From Roseomonas sp. (lineage in GTDB: Bacteria > Pseudomonadota > Alphaproteobacteria > Acetobacterales > Acetobacteraceae), in NCBI GenBank assembly GCA_020249865.1, contig JADCEV010000107.1, forward strand, positions 1 through 56,549: a DNA stretch of 56,549 nucleotides, in the 5' to 3' direction. Numbering within the stretch: position 1 is the first letter of the stretch; each line of letters begins with the position of its first letter. The notes under the pieces were generated by a model. The model made no database searches. It saw only the letters and a list, made by a program, of their open reading frames with translations, and had not been told where the DNA came from. Position numbers and translations under genes: made by a program. Below, piece by piece: positions 18,697 to 26,656 of the stretch.

Positions 18697-19575
18697 TCAG
18701 GCGTTGAAGGCAACGGAACCAAGCGCCGCAAGATCATAACCGCCAAGCCGTGCGGCGCGGGTGGCGAAAACCTCATGCCGCGTGAAGGCCAATAGCTTTT
18801 GCAGGGGATCGCCGAAGAAATGGCGGCGATCCATCACCAGGTCAAAACGCTCACGAAATAGCGGCAGGAAAGTCAGGCCGCGCGCGGCAGCCTCGGCCCG
18901 AATGCCGAAGCCCGCATCGGCGCAGCCCTCGGCGACACTGGCGGCGACCTCATCCTCCGAAAGGGCGGGGTTGGGCAGGAAGCCGATCTGATCAAGCCGC
19001 AAGCCCGCTTCGGAAAGCAAATGCGTGAGCAACACATGGCTGCCGGCGCGCGGCTGACGTCCGGCAACGCGCAAGCCTGGCCGCGCCAGATCGGTGATGC
19101 CCGCCAGCGCGGCGGGATTGCCTGGCGGCAGGATCAGGCCCTGTTCGCGCCAGGCCCAAGTAATGCCGACAAAGCCGCGCCCGGCCAGGAATTCCCGCGC
19201 TGCGGGTTCGTTGAAGCTATTGCTGTCGGGGTCGAGCAAATGGCTGCCGGCGACCATGGCCGTGCCCTCGGCCAGCGCGATCAGCCCATCCAGGCTGCCG
19301 CCGCCGCGCAGGGCCAAGCCGCAGCCGGATTGCCGCGCCGCCCAATCGAGCAATGGGTCATGGCTGCCGGCCAGGATCGGCGGTGGGTCCAGCCGTTGCG
19401 CAGCGGCGGCATCGGCCTGTGCGGCAAGCCAGCGTTCAAGCTGCCGGCGCGGGAATAGCCATTTGCCGCCAAGCTGCGCCGCGGGCAGCTTTTGCGCGCG
19501 GGCGAGCTCATAGAGCGAGCGTTCGGAAAGGCGCAGGAAGCGCGCGGCTTCCTTTAGCGTTAGGATATCCGGCAT
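18697..19575 (-). CDS. one-component regulator: excisionase-type HTH fused to a substrate-binding domain
   Basis: 292 aa. Residues 1-55 form an excisionase/MerR-like winged HTH (LTLKEAARFLRLSERSLYEL, then GGKWLFPRRQLERWL). Residues about 85-285 look like a type-2 periplasmic-binding-protein fold related to the ModA/TupA group, with no signal peptide, so it acts in the cytoplasm. It is divergent from tupBCA, so it probably senses tungstate or molybdate and controls the transporter in place of ModE/TunR. Helically phased repeats overlap its start. The start ribosome-binding site is weak. The ligand is inference. Confidence 0.83.
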   Translation of the reverse strand: MPDILTLKEAARFLRLSERSLYELARAQKLPAAQLGGKWLFPRRQLERWLAAQADAAAAQRLDPPPILAGSHDPLLDWAARQSGCGLALRGGGSLDGLIALAEGTAMVAGSHLLDPDSNSFNEPAAREFLAGRGFVGITWAWREQGLILPPGNPAALAGITDLARPGLRVAGRQPRAGSHVLLTHLLSEAGLRLDQIGFLPNPALSEDEVAASVAEGCADAGFGIRAEAAARGLTFLPLFRERFDLVMDRRHFFGDPLQKLLAFTRHEVFATRAARLGGYDLAALGSVAFNA

Positions 19576-19609
19576 TTGCTGGCGAAATTCGGCAAAATCC
19601 GGCAGACAG
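19570..19609. repeat. four helically phased 10-bp repeats, candidate operator
   Basis: Four consecutive 10-bp units begin at 19570, 19580, 19590 and 19600. Units 1, 3 and 4 start CGGCA and unit 2 starts TGGCG. All therefore face the same side of the helix. They overlap the start of the HTH-PBP regulator gene and lie about 70-110 bp before tupB, where a shared operator would be expected. That the regulator binds them is inference. Confidence 0.55.
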
Positions 19610-19626
19610 TCAAGCGCGATTGCGAA

Positions 19627-19655
19627 TTGACCCAGCTTTCACCCATCCGCATTTA
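19627..19655 (+). promoter_or_regulatory. tupB: candidate tupBCA promoter
   Basis: TTGACC (19627-19632) and CATTTA (19650-19655) are 17 bp apart, a fair -35 but poor -10 match, about 22 bp before the tupB GTG. It lies just downstream of the phased repeats. Confidence 0.35.
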
Positions 19656-19677
19656 AGCCCCATATCGGGGGGATAGG

Positions 19678-20382
19678 GTGCAGGACCTTGCTAGCGCATT
19701 CACGAAAGCCTTTGGCCTGATCCTATCCCTGGATCCGGCGGTGCTGGCCATTGTGGCGCTGTCCTTGCGCGTCAGCCTTTCCGCCCTGGTGCTGGCAGCG
19801 CTGATCGGCCTGCCGATGGGGGCACTTTTAGCGGTGGCGCGGTTTCCGGGGCGGGGTGGCGTGATCACGCTGATCAATGCGTTGATGGGGCTGCCGCCGG
19901 TGGTGGTGGGGCTGCTGATTTATTTGCTGCTGTCACGCTCCGGCCCACTTGGGTCCTTCGGCCTGTTGTTCACGCCAGGCGCCATGATCATTGCTCAGGC
20001 CGTGCTGATCACGCCCATCCTGGCGGCGCTGACGCGACAAGTGCTGGAAGGCATGTGGGAAGAATATGCGGAACAGCTGCGGTCCTTCGGGGCGGGGCCG
20101 TGGCGCGCGGTGCCGACCTTATTGTGGGATGGGCGCTTTCTTCTGCTGACGGTGCTGCTGGCGGGGTTTGGCCGCGCGGCGGCGGAAGTGGGTGCGGTGA
20201 TGGTGGTGGGCGGCAATATTGAAGGCTTCACTCGTTTGATGACCACAGCGATTGCACTTGAAACCAGCAAGGGCGATTTGCCGCTGGCGCTGGCGCTTGG
20301 GATGGTGCTGATGGCGATTGTGCTTGGCGTGAATGCGCTGGCGCAAGGCGTGCGCGGCATCGCCGCGCGCTGGGCGGGCTGA
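19678..20382 (+). CDS. tupB: tungstate ABC transporter permease
   Basis: 234-aa inner-membrane permease of the TupB/WtpB type with about five transmembrane segments. It carries the EAA-like cytoplasmic loop (EEYAEQLRSFGAGPWRAVPTLLW) that docks on the ATPase, and the tail signature GRAAAEVGAVMVVGGNI typical of tungstate permeases. It starts with GTG preceded by a G-rich stretch, and is followed 1 nt later by tupC. Molybdate cannot be excluded as a substrate. Confidence 0.92.
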   Translation: MQDLASAFTKAFGLILSLDPAVLAIVALSLRVSLSALVLAALIGLPMGALLAVARFPGRGGVITLINALMGLPPVVVGLLIYLLLSRSGPLGSFGLLFTPGAMIIAQAVLITPILAALTRQVLEGMWEEYAEQLRSFGAGPWRAVPTLLWDGRFLLLTVLLAGFGRAAAEVGAVMVVGGNIEGFTRLMTTAIALETSKGDLPLALALGMVLMAIVLGVNALAQGVRGIAARWAG

Positions 20383-20383
20383 G

Positions 20384-21106
20384 ATGCGCGCAGCCGCTTC
20401 CATCCTGCCGCTTCGCGCCGAGGGCCTTTGCTTCAGCGCAGGCGATGTCGAGATTCTGCGCGATATCTCGCTGACGATTACCGCTGGCCCGCCGACCATG
20501 CTGATTGGCGCGAATGGTGCTGGCAAAAGCGTATTGCTGCGCCTGCTGCATGGCTTGCTGAAGCCCTCGGCTGGGCGTGTGTTTTGGGCCTGCCCGCCCG
20601 AGCATGCTGCGCGGCGTCAGGCGATGGTGTTTCAGCGCCCGGTGCTGCTGCGCCGATCCGTGCTGGCCAATACGCTCTACCCGCTGACGCTGGCCGGCGT
20701 GGCGAGCGGGGAACGGCTGACGCGCGCTGAGCAGGCTTTGGCGCTGGTCGGCCTTGCTGATCGCGCGGCTGACGCCGCGCGCAAGCTTTCGGTGGGGCAA
20801 CAGCAGCGGCTCGCCTTGGCGCGTGCTGCTGCCTTGCAGCCGGAATTGCTGTTTCTGGATGAGCCTTCCGCCAGCCTTGATCCCGCCGCGACGCGCGCGG
20901 TGGAGGAGATTGTGCTGAAGCTTGCCGCGCGCGGCACGAAGATTGTGATGACGACGCATGACCTGGCGCAGGCAAGGCGGCTGGCGGGGGATGTGGTGTT
21001 TCTGCATCGCGGCAGCGTCTTGGAACAGGCGCCGGCCGAGGCGTTTTTCAGGCAGCCGGCTTCAGCGACCGCGCGCGCCTTTTTGCGCGGCGAATTGGTG
21101 TGGTGA
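20384..21106 (+). CDS. tupC: tungstate ABC transporter ATP-binding protein
   Basis: 240-aa ABC ATPase. Walker A GANGAGKS, signature LSVGQQQRLALARA, Walker B LLFLDEPSASLD and switch histidine in TTHD are all intact. The chosen ATG starts 1 nt after the tupB stop; a frame-open ATG 51 nt upstream lies inside tupB. It powers TupB and is followed by tupA, whose alternative GTG start would overlap its end. It lacks the C-terminal TOBE-like extension of ModC, as is usual for TupC. Confidence 0.93.
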   Translation: MRAAASILPLRAEGLCFSAGDVEILRDISLTITAGPPTMLIGANGAGKSVLLRLLHGLLKPSAGRVFWACPPEHAARRQAMVFQRPVLLRRSVLANTLYPLTLAGVASGERLTRAEQALALVGLADRAADAARKLSVGQQQRLALARAAALQPELLFLDEPSASLDPAATRAVEEIVLKLAARGTKIVMTTHDLAQARRLAGDVVFLHRGSVLEQAPAEAFFRQPASATARAFLRGELVW

Positions 21107-21117
21107 GGGCAGGACGG

Positions 21118-21957
21118 ATGGTAACGCGCATTGCCCGACGCGGTGTTTTGCCTCTGCTGCTTGCGGCGGTGACGCGGCCTGCCTTGGCGCAGCAGCGCAG
21201 CATTACGCTTGCTTCCACCACCAGCACGGAACAATCCGGGCTGTTTGGCCATATCCTACCGATCTTCACGCGTGAAACAGGCATTGCGGTGCGCGTGGTG
21301 GCCCTGGGCAGTGGCCAGGCTTTGGATATTGGCCGGCGCGGCGATGCCGATGTGGTCTTGGTGCATGATCGCGCGGCGGAAGAACGCTTTGTCGCTGAAG
21401 GTTTTGGCGGGCCGCGACGGCATGTGATGTTCAATGATTTCGTGATCACCGGCCCTGCGGCTGACCCGGCGCGCATTGCCGGGCTTGGTGATGCGGTGGC
21501 AGCGCTCAGCCGCATTGCCGCCGCGCGCGCGCCCTTTATCAGCCGCGGTGATCGCAGCGGCACCCATGCGGCAGAACTCCGCCTATGGCAATTGGCCGGC
21601 ATTGATCCCGCTACTGGGCGCGGCCAATGGTATCGCGAAGTGGGTCAGGGCATGGGGCCGGCACTGAATACCGCCGCCGCGCAGGGTGCCTATGTTCTGG
21701 CCGATCGCGGCACCTGGCTGAGCTTCCGCAATCGGCAGGATCAGCGCATTTTGATCGAAGGTGATGCGCGCCTGTTCAATCAATATGGCGTCATGCTGGT
21801 CAATGCGCAGCGCCACCCGCATGTGAAGGCCGCCGATGGGCAGCGCTTCATTGATTGGCTGGTTTCACCTGCCGGGCAGTCAGCGATTGCGGCTTATCGC
21901 ATCAATGGGGAACAACTTTTCTTCCCAAATGCGGATAAGCCGGAACCGGTTTCGTGA
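21118..21957 (+). CDS. tupA: tungstate ABC transporter substrate-binding protein
   Basis: 279-aa periplasmic binding protein. A signal peptide covers residues 1-24 (ending RPALA-Q), and the mature N-terminus has ASTTSTEQSGL, the TTSTxxSG anion-binding motif diagnostic of TupA. Further family motifs are DADVVLVHDRAAE, FVITGP and FISRGDRSGTH. TupA binds tungstate very tightly for W- or Mo-enzyme assembly. ATG 21118 is chosen because the signal peptide starts there; a GTG at 21100 overlapping tupC is the alternative. The molybdopterin hydroxylase 13 kb away is a possible consumer of the metal. Confidence 0.92.
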   Translation: MVTRIARRGVLPLLLAAVTRPALAQQRSITLASTTSTEQSGLFGHILPIFTRETGIAVRVVALGSGQALDIGRRGDADVVLVHDRAAEERFVAEGFGGPRRHVMFNDFVITGPAADPARIAGLGDAVAALSRIAAARAPFISRGDRSGTHAAELRLWQLAGIDPATGRGQWYREVGQGMGPALNTAAAQGAYVLADRGTWLSFRNRQDQRILIEGDARLFNQYGVMLVNAQRHPHVKAADGQRFIDWLVSPAGQSAIAAYRINGEQLFFPNADKPEPVS

Positions 21958-21964
21958 AACGGCG

Positions 21965-22294
21965 CTACGCCACCGCGACGCGCGCTTCGGCGCGCGCCTG
22001 GCGGCCCTTTTCATCGGTCCAGATGAATTCGAAATGGCTCGGCTTTTCCATGCGCACGAAGAACACGTGATAGGGATTGGTCGAAGTGCCATTCTGGAAA
22101 TCGGCGGCAAACAGCGTTTCGCCATTCAGCCGCACCATCAGCCGCGTCAGCATATCGCGCGGCAAGGCGCGGCCCGCTTCCTGGCGCAGCCCCGTTTCCA
22201 TCGGGTGTTCGATCAGGGTGCGGATTTCAATCACCTCACCAGCGCGGGCGCTGCGCGGGATGCGAATGCGGGGTTGGGATGGCAGCGTGCTCAT
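21965..22294 (-). CDS. soxZ: thiosulfate oxidation carrier subunit SoxZ
   Basis: 109-aa SoxZ, an immunoglobulin-like fold subunit that pairs with SoxY as the sulfur-carrier complex in the periplasm. Typical features are RIPRSARAGEVIEIRTLIEHPMETGLR, the segment after the start, and NPYHVFFVR. Its ATG overlaps the soxY stop by 4 nt, so the subunits are translationally coupled. No soxX, A, B, C or D is in the window; the YeeE/YedE transporter lies upstream. It converges on tupA with a 7-nt gap. Confidence 0.93.
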   Translation of the reverse strand: MSTLPSQPRIRIPRSARAGEVIEIRTLIEHPMETGLRQEAGRALPRDMLTRLMVRLNGETLFAADFQNGTSTNPYHVFFVRMEKPSHFEFIWTDEKGRQARAEARVAVA

Positions 22295-22716
22295 GACAGG
22301 CACCCCCCGGCGCCCACGCGCAATTCCGCGCTGCTGCGCATGACACGGCCAGTGCTGGTTTCCGCCAGCACAATCAGCCGCTGATCTTCAGCCAGGCGAA
22401 TGCGCGTTTGCACTTCAGCGCGCGCGAGCATCGGCGTCAGCCGGAAGGTTGCGACACCGGGCGTTGGGTTGCGTGAGGCAAAGACATGAATGGCGGTGAT
22501 ATGATCCTGCTGTGTCATCGGGCTTTCCACCACAATGCCGAGCGGCACCTGCCCGCCATTTTCGGCAAGCGCGGGCACGCGCAGCAGAATGCCGCCATCG
22601 GTCACGGGCTTGTCGCCAACGGTTTCACGCATCGCGGTAGACAACGCATCATCCGCCCGCGCCGCGGCGGCGAAGGGCAGCGCCAGAAGCGCCAAGCAGG
22701 TTCTGCGATTGATCAT
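22291..22716 (-). CDS. soxY: thiosulfate oxidation carrier subunit SoxY
   Basis: 141-aa SoxY. N-terminal export signal (MINRRTCLALLALPFAAAARA, with a twin Arg), then a beta-sandwich domain. The C-terminal swinging arm normally ends GGCGG and carries the sulfur on its Cys; here it ends VGAGGCLS, so Cys139 is kept but the last two glycines are Leu-Ser. The start has an excellent GGAGGTG ribosome-binding site; the longer open frame upstream is not SoxY-like. Without soxXABCD nearby, it may carry sulfur for another enzyme or serve Sox genes elsewhere. Confidence 0.9.
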   Translation of the reverse strand: MINRRTCLALLALPFAAAARADDALSTAMRETVGDKPVTDGGILLRVPALAENGGQVPLGIVVESPMTQQDHITAIHVFASRNPTPGVATFRLTPMLARAEVQTRIRLAEDQRLIVLAETSTGRVMRSSAELRVGAGGCLS

Positions 22717-22836
22717 CAACACCTCCGTGCCGCGCTGTGGGATGAGGGGGCGCAGCAAGAAATTCTCCAGCCAGGGACCGTTCAGGGCCCTGTTGACGCT
22801 TGATATGGCGGTTGAATTTTCCAGGCGCAAGCGAAA

Positions 22837-22846
22837 TATTTAAATA
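22837..22846. promoter_or_regulatory. AT-rich palindrome upstream of soxYZ
   Basis: TATTTAAATA is a perfect 10-bp palindrome in an AT-rich patch about 120 nt before soxY, in the 194-bp gap after the YeeE gene. ArsR-type sulfur regulators (SoxR/BigR) use AT-rich inverted repeats, so it may be an operator. No such regulator gene is nearby. Confidence 0.3.
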
Positions 22847-22910
22847 CTATCAGCGGATTAGGTGGGATAAAGGGCTTGCTGCCTGGGCGCTGAAATTTGG
22901 AAAATAATTC

Positions 22911-24059
22911 TCAGCGATCCAGGCGGAAAAGCGGGCGCAACTGCAACCCCACCCAATTGCCGGCCAGCCCCGGCAGGATCCAAAGCCAGCCATGCAGGCT
23001 GCCTGAAGCAATCCCCGCCACATAGGCGCTGATATTGCAGCCCGAAGCCATAACCGCGCCATAGCCGAGCAAGAGCCCGCCGATCACGGAAGCGCAACCA
23101 TGCCGCCAGGGCAGGCGCCATGTAGGCTTGAAGCGCGCCGCAATCGCTGCAGCGAAAAACGCGCCGAGCATCAGGCCAAAATTCATCACACTGCTGCGTT
23201 CGGCAAGTAGCGGGCGGAGAAAGGCTTCGGTGCGTGTCGGGTCCTCCCAAAACATCCAGAAGGCCGGTTCATCCCAGCCAAATTCCGCAACGATACGCGA
23301 CCCCCAAAGCGGGAAGGATGCCGTGATCACCCAGGGCCGCCCCGCCGCCCAAAGCGTAAGAATGTTGAGCAAGGCAAGAATGATGGCAGCCATGGCCCAG
23401 GACCAGCGCCGTGGCGATTCTGCTGATGGCGCGGCGAAGATGGGCTCAACGCGACCATGGCGGCGCTGTTCGATCACGCGCGAAGCCAGTGCGACACAAA
23501 GGAAAATCGCGAGGCTGCCGAACAGCGCGGGCCATAGCCCAATCAGCTCCGGCAGGGATATTGCCGAAAGCGCCGGCAAATCAGCCCATCTTTCCGAATC
23601 ATAGGCGGCGATAGTGGCGCCGAAGATGAAGAAGATCAGCGTCAGCAGCATGCGCGTATTGCCGCCGCCTGCGGTATAGAGCGTGCCGGAAGCGCAACCG
23701 CCACCCAATTGCATGCCAATGCCGAAAATGAAGGCGCCGATGATCACCGCAACACCTGCGGGAAAGACAATGCCGCGCACCGGCGCACCGGCCAGCGCGC
23801 CGGCATGAATGGTGGGCAGCATGATGATCACCAGAATGCCGAGCATGAGCATTTGCGCACGCAGCCCCGCGCCGCGACCCTCGGCCAGGGCTTGGCGAAA
23901 ACCGCCGGCAAAGCTGAAGGCTCCGCGATAGAGCGTGTAGCCAAGCGCTGCGCCAAGCACCCAAAGCAGCGCGTGATTGCCGCCGTATTGCAGCGCAAGC
24001 CCAAGCGCGCCCGCCAGCAACAGCAAGGCCGCGATCATGGCTGGCAGGGCTTGAGGCAA
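22911..24059 (-). CDS. YeeE/YedE family sulfur-compound transporter (TsuA-like)
   Basis: 382-aa membrane protein with about ten hydrophobic segments in two pseudo-repeats. The first repeat has GGGCASGTLYTAGGG with Cys122, the second GYGAVMASGCNISAY near residue 340, matching the paired cysteine loops through which TsuA (YeeE) passes thiosulfate. Position directly upstream of soxYZ supports uptake or export of a reduced sulfur species. It begins 18 nt after the LysE gene stops, so the two may be co-transcribed. The substrate, thiosulfate or another sulfur species, is inference. Confidence 0.87.
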   Translation of the reverse strand: MPQALPAMIAALLLLAGALGLALQYGGNHALLWVLGAALGYTLYRGAFSFAGGFRQALAEGRGAGLRAQMLMLGILVIIMLPTIHAGALAGAPVRGIVFPAGVAVIIGAFIFGIGMQLGGGCASGTLYTAGGGNTRMLLTLIFFIFGATIAAYDSERWADLPALSAISLPELIGLWPALFGSLAIFLCVALASRVIEQRRHGRVEPIFAAPSAESPRRWSWAMAAIILALLNILTLWAAGRPWVITASFPLWGSRIVAEFGWDEPAFWMFWEDPTRTEAFLRPLLAERSSVMNFGLMLGAFFAAAIAARFKPTWRLPWRHGCASVIGGLLLGYGAVMASGCNISAYVAGIASGSLHGWLWILPGLAGNWVGLQLRPLFRLDR

Positions 24060-24077
24060 GGCGTTGGGCCTTTCGCG

Positions 24078-24674
24078 TTAGAGAATGAATACCGGAATAA
24101 GGGACACCACTAATGCCAAGGCCATGGCGTAGTTGAAAAGCCGAAAAGCACGATCTGAGGTGAGCAGCCTGCCAATCGCCACACCAAAACCGCACCAAAG
24201 CGTGCAGGAAATGACACCGGAAAAAAGAAAGGCCGCTGCCACGCGCGCTGCCTCAGACCACACAGGCGCTTCGGGCAGGGTATAGGCGGCGAGTGCGCCG
24301 ACCCCCATGATCCAGGCCTTGGGATTGACCCATTGGAAGCCCGCCGCTTCGAAGAACCCGATGGGCTTCGCGGCGCCCGCACCCTTGCCGCGCCCGGCCG
24401 TGGCGATGCGCCAGGCGAGGTAGAGCATATAGGCGGCACCGACATATTTCAGCGCGAGATGCAGCCAAGGCAGGGCGGTGAAAACCGTGCCAAGCCCAAA
24501 CCCAATCGCGAGCACCATGGCCGGAAAGCCAAGAATGATCCCAAGCATATGCGGCACCGCGCGACGAAAGCCGAAATTGGCGCCGGATGCCGTCAGCATG
24601 GCGTTGTTCGGCCCGGGCGTGCAGCTTGTGGTCAGGGCGAAACCAAGCAGCGCCCAGAAAAGCGGATCATGCAA
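24078..24674 (-). CDS. LysE/RhtB family amino-acid exporter
   Basis: 198-aa exporter with six predicted transmembrane segments. The LysE signature follows the first helix (TPGPNNAMLTASGANFGFRRAVPHMLG), with YLAWRIA and GFQWVNPKAWIM further on. The open frame extends 314 codons upstream, antisense to the OYE gene, but that part is not protein-like. The best start is a TTG (HDPLFWALL follows) with AGGGAAA upstream, giving the usual length. LysE-type proteins export amino acids, cysteine derivatives or homoserine lactones; a neighbouring sulfur transporter hints at a sulfur amino acid, without proof. Confidence 0.85.
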   Translation of the reverse strand: MHDPLFWALLGFALTTSCTPGPNNAMLTASGANFGFRRAVPHMLGIILGFPAMVLAIGFGLGTVFTALPWLHLALKYVGAAYMLYLAWRIATAGRGKGAGAAKPIGFFEAAGFQWVNPKAWIMGVGALAAYTLPEAPVWSEAARVAAAFLFSGVISCTLWCGFGVAIGRLLTSDRAFRLFNYAMALALVVSLIPVFIL

Positions 24675-24839
24675 AGCGGTTTTCCCTGTGGTTTTGCGGG
24701 CAGAAAGCGCGCTCCCTAGGCGGACAGCAATGCTTTGGCAATGGCGCGCGTGGGGTGGCGGCTTCGCCGCTGCGCGGTCTGGACGTGCGCGCCAAGCTGT
24801 ATCACGCTGCGCCAAACACGCGCCTGATCGGAGACGCCC

Positions 24840-25994
24840 ATGGGTTCCCTGCTTTTCTCGCCGCTCACCATTCGCAGTGTGACGATTCCGAACCGCGTGG
24901 TGATGCCGCCGCTTTGCCAATATTCGGCGATCGAAGGTTTGGCGAATGATTGGCATATGGTGCAGCTTGGCCGCTTTGCCGTGGGCGGCTTTGGGCTGAT
25001 CTTCACTGAAGTGACCTCTGTGATGCGCGAGGGGCGCATTACCCATGGTGATCTTGGGCTTTGGTCCGATGCGCATATTGAACCCGTGCAGCGGCTGGCG
25101 CGCTTCATCAAGGCGCAAGGGGCGGTGCCGGCGATGCAGCTTGGCCATGCGGGGCGCAAAGGTTCTTCTCAGCGCGCCTTTGAAGGCAATGGGCCATTGG
25201 GCGCGCCTGAGGCCGCCAAGGGCGAAAAGCCCTGGCCCCTGGTGGGGCCAACCGCAACGGCGATTGGCGAAGGCCATGTGCAGCCCGAAGCACTCACCAA
25301 GGAAGGCATGGCCGATATCCGGGAAGCCTTCGCGTCCGCCGCGCGCCGCGCCTTGGCCGCCGGCTATGAGGCGATTGAGGTGCATTGCGCGCATGGTTAT
25401 CTGCTGCATCAATTCCTTTCGCCCTTGTGCAATACACGCAACGATGAATATGGCGGCGATCTTGCCGGGCGCATGCGCTTTCCGCTTGAGATTGTGCGCG
25501 CCGTGCGTGAAGCCTGGCCGGAAAACCTGCCGTTGTTCGTGCGTATTTCTGCCGTGGATGGCACTGATGGCGGTTGGGAAATGGAAGATAGCGTTGCTTA
25601 TGCGCGCGAATGCCAAAAGCTTGGCGTGGATGTGATGGATTGTTCTTCAGGCGGCATTGGCGGCAGCGCCACCGGCAGCAAGCGTGTGCCACGCGGCTAT
25701 GGCTTTCAGATTCCCTATGCCGCGCAAATCCGGCGGGAACTTGGCATGAAATCCATGGCCGTTGGGCTGATCATCGGCTCGCATCAGGCCGAAGCGGCCT
25801 TGGCCGCGGGTGATGCCGATCTGATCGCCATAGGGCGTGAGGGCATGAACAACCCGAATTGGCCCTTGCATGCACGCGCCGTGCTGGAACCCGGCACGAC
25901 CGAGGAAGTTTTCGGCTGCTGGCCGCCGCAACATGGCTGGTGGATGGAAAAGCGTGGCGCGGTGATGAATGCCCTCGGCACCCCGCCGGCATGA
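24840..25994 (+). CDS. NADH:flavin oxidoreductase, old yellow enzyme family (YqjM-like)
   Basis: 384-aa FMN TIM-barrel protein. PNRVVMPPLCQYSA near the N-terminus carries the Cys that tunes the flavin in YqjM-type thermophilic-like OYEs, followed by GHAGRKGS, the catalytic AHGYLLHQFLSP segment, and RNDEYGG with the phosphate-binding residues. Such enzymes reduce activated C=C bonds with NAD(P)H. GGAGACGCCC precedes the ATG. It precedes the GST gene by 35 nt. A second homologue lies at 28745 but has His where this one has Cys. Confidence 0.92.
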   Translation: MGSLLFSPLTIRSVTIPNRVVMPPLCQYSAIEGLANDWHMVQLGRFAVGGFGLIFTEVTSVMREGRITHGDLGLWSDAHIEPVQRLARFIKAQGAVPAMQLGHAGRKGSSQRAFEGNGPLGAPEAAKGEKPWPLVGPTATAIGEGHVQPEALTKEGMADIREAFASAARRALAAGYEAIEVHCAHGYLLHQFLSPLCNTRNDEYGGDLAGRMRFPLEIVRAVREAWPENLPLFVRISAVDGTDGGWEMEDSVAYARECQKLGVDVMDCSSGGIGGSATGSKRVPRGYGFQIPYAAQIRRELGMKSMAVGLIIGSHQAEAALAAGDADLIAIGREGMNNPNWPLHARAVLEPGTTEEVFGCWPPQHGWWMEKRGAVMNALGTPPA

Positions 25995-26029
25995 TTGAAT
26001 TGCACTGATACAAAGGAAGGAAACGAAGC

Positions 26030-26626
26030 ATGAAACTCGCCTATTCACCCAATAGCCCCTATGTGCGGAAATGCGTCGTGCTCGCCATTCAGCGCGGCAT
26101 TGACAAGCAGATGGAGCTTTGGACGGTTGGCACCACCGATCCGGCGCTGGTGAAGGTCAATCCGCTTTCGAAAGTGCCGACGCTGGTGCTGGATGATGGC
26201 ACTGCGCTGTATGACAGCCCGGTGATTTGCGAATATCTGGATAGTGTCGGCGATGGGCCGAAGATGTTCCCGGCGGCTGGCCCGGCGCGTTGGAAGGCGT
26301 TGCGTCAGGAAGCCTTGGGCGATGGTATTCTGGATGCGACCCAGCCGCGCCGGCGCGAAATTGCGCTGCCACAGGATGAGGGGCGGCAGACCTACATCGC
26401 GCTTCAGCAGGGCAAGGTAAAGGCCGCACTTGCTGTGCTGGAGGCGGAAGCCGATAGCCTTGGCATGCTGACGAATATTGGTGAGATCACCATTGCCTGC
26501 GCCTTGGGCTATATGGATTTCCGCTATCCAAATGAGCCTTGGCGGCCAGGCCATCCCAAGCTGGAAGCCTGGTATGCGAAGGTTTCCACCATGCCGGCCA
26601 TGACGCGCACGGTTCCTCCGGGCTGA
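26030..26626 (+). CDS. glutathione S-transferase family protein
   Basis: 198-aa GST. The thioredoxin-like N-domain (YSPNSPYVRKC, then SKVPTLVLDDG and YDSPVICEYLD, the glutathione-binding SNAIL-like segment) is followed by an all-alpha C-domain from about residue 85. The serine-rich N-terminus fits the bacterial beta/theta-like groups. GGAAGGAAACGAAGC precedes the ATG. Its position 35 nt after the OYE gene suggests joint handling of an electrophilic substrate. Confidence 0.92.
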   Translation: MKLAYSPNSPYVRKCVVLAIQRGIDKQMELWTVGTTDPALVKVNPLSKVPTLVLDDGTALYDSPVICEYLDSVGDGPKMFPAAGPARWKALRQEALGDGILDATQPRRREIALPQDEGRQTYIALQQGKVKAALAVLEAEADSLGMLTNIGEITIACALGYMDFRYPNEPWRPGHPKLEAWYAKVSTMPAMTRTVPPG

Positions 26627-26656
26627 AGCCATGTTTTGGCGCGCTGCGGCCTGCGT

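Noticed and set aside
22781-22792. CAGGGCCCTG palindrome in the gap before soxY
   Set aside because: Ten-base GC palindromes are expected by chance at this GC content, and it has no T-tract or operator context.
24675-25616. N-terminal extension of the LysE frame by 314 codons
   Set aside because: It lies antisense to the OYE gene and lacks any protein-like character; a TTG start after a Shine-Dalgarno gives a protein of normal LysE length.
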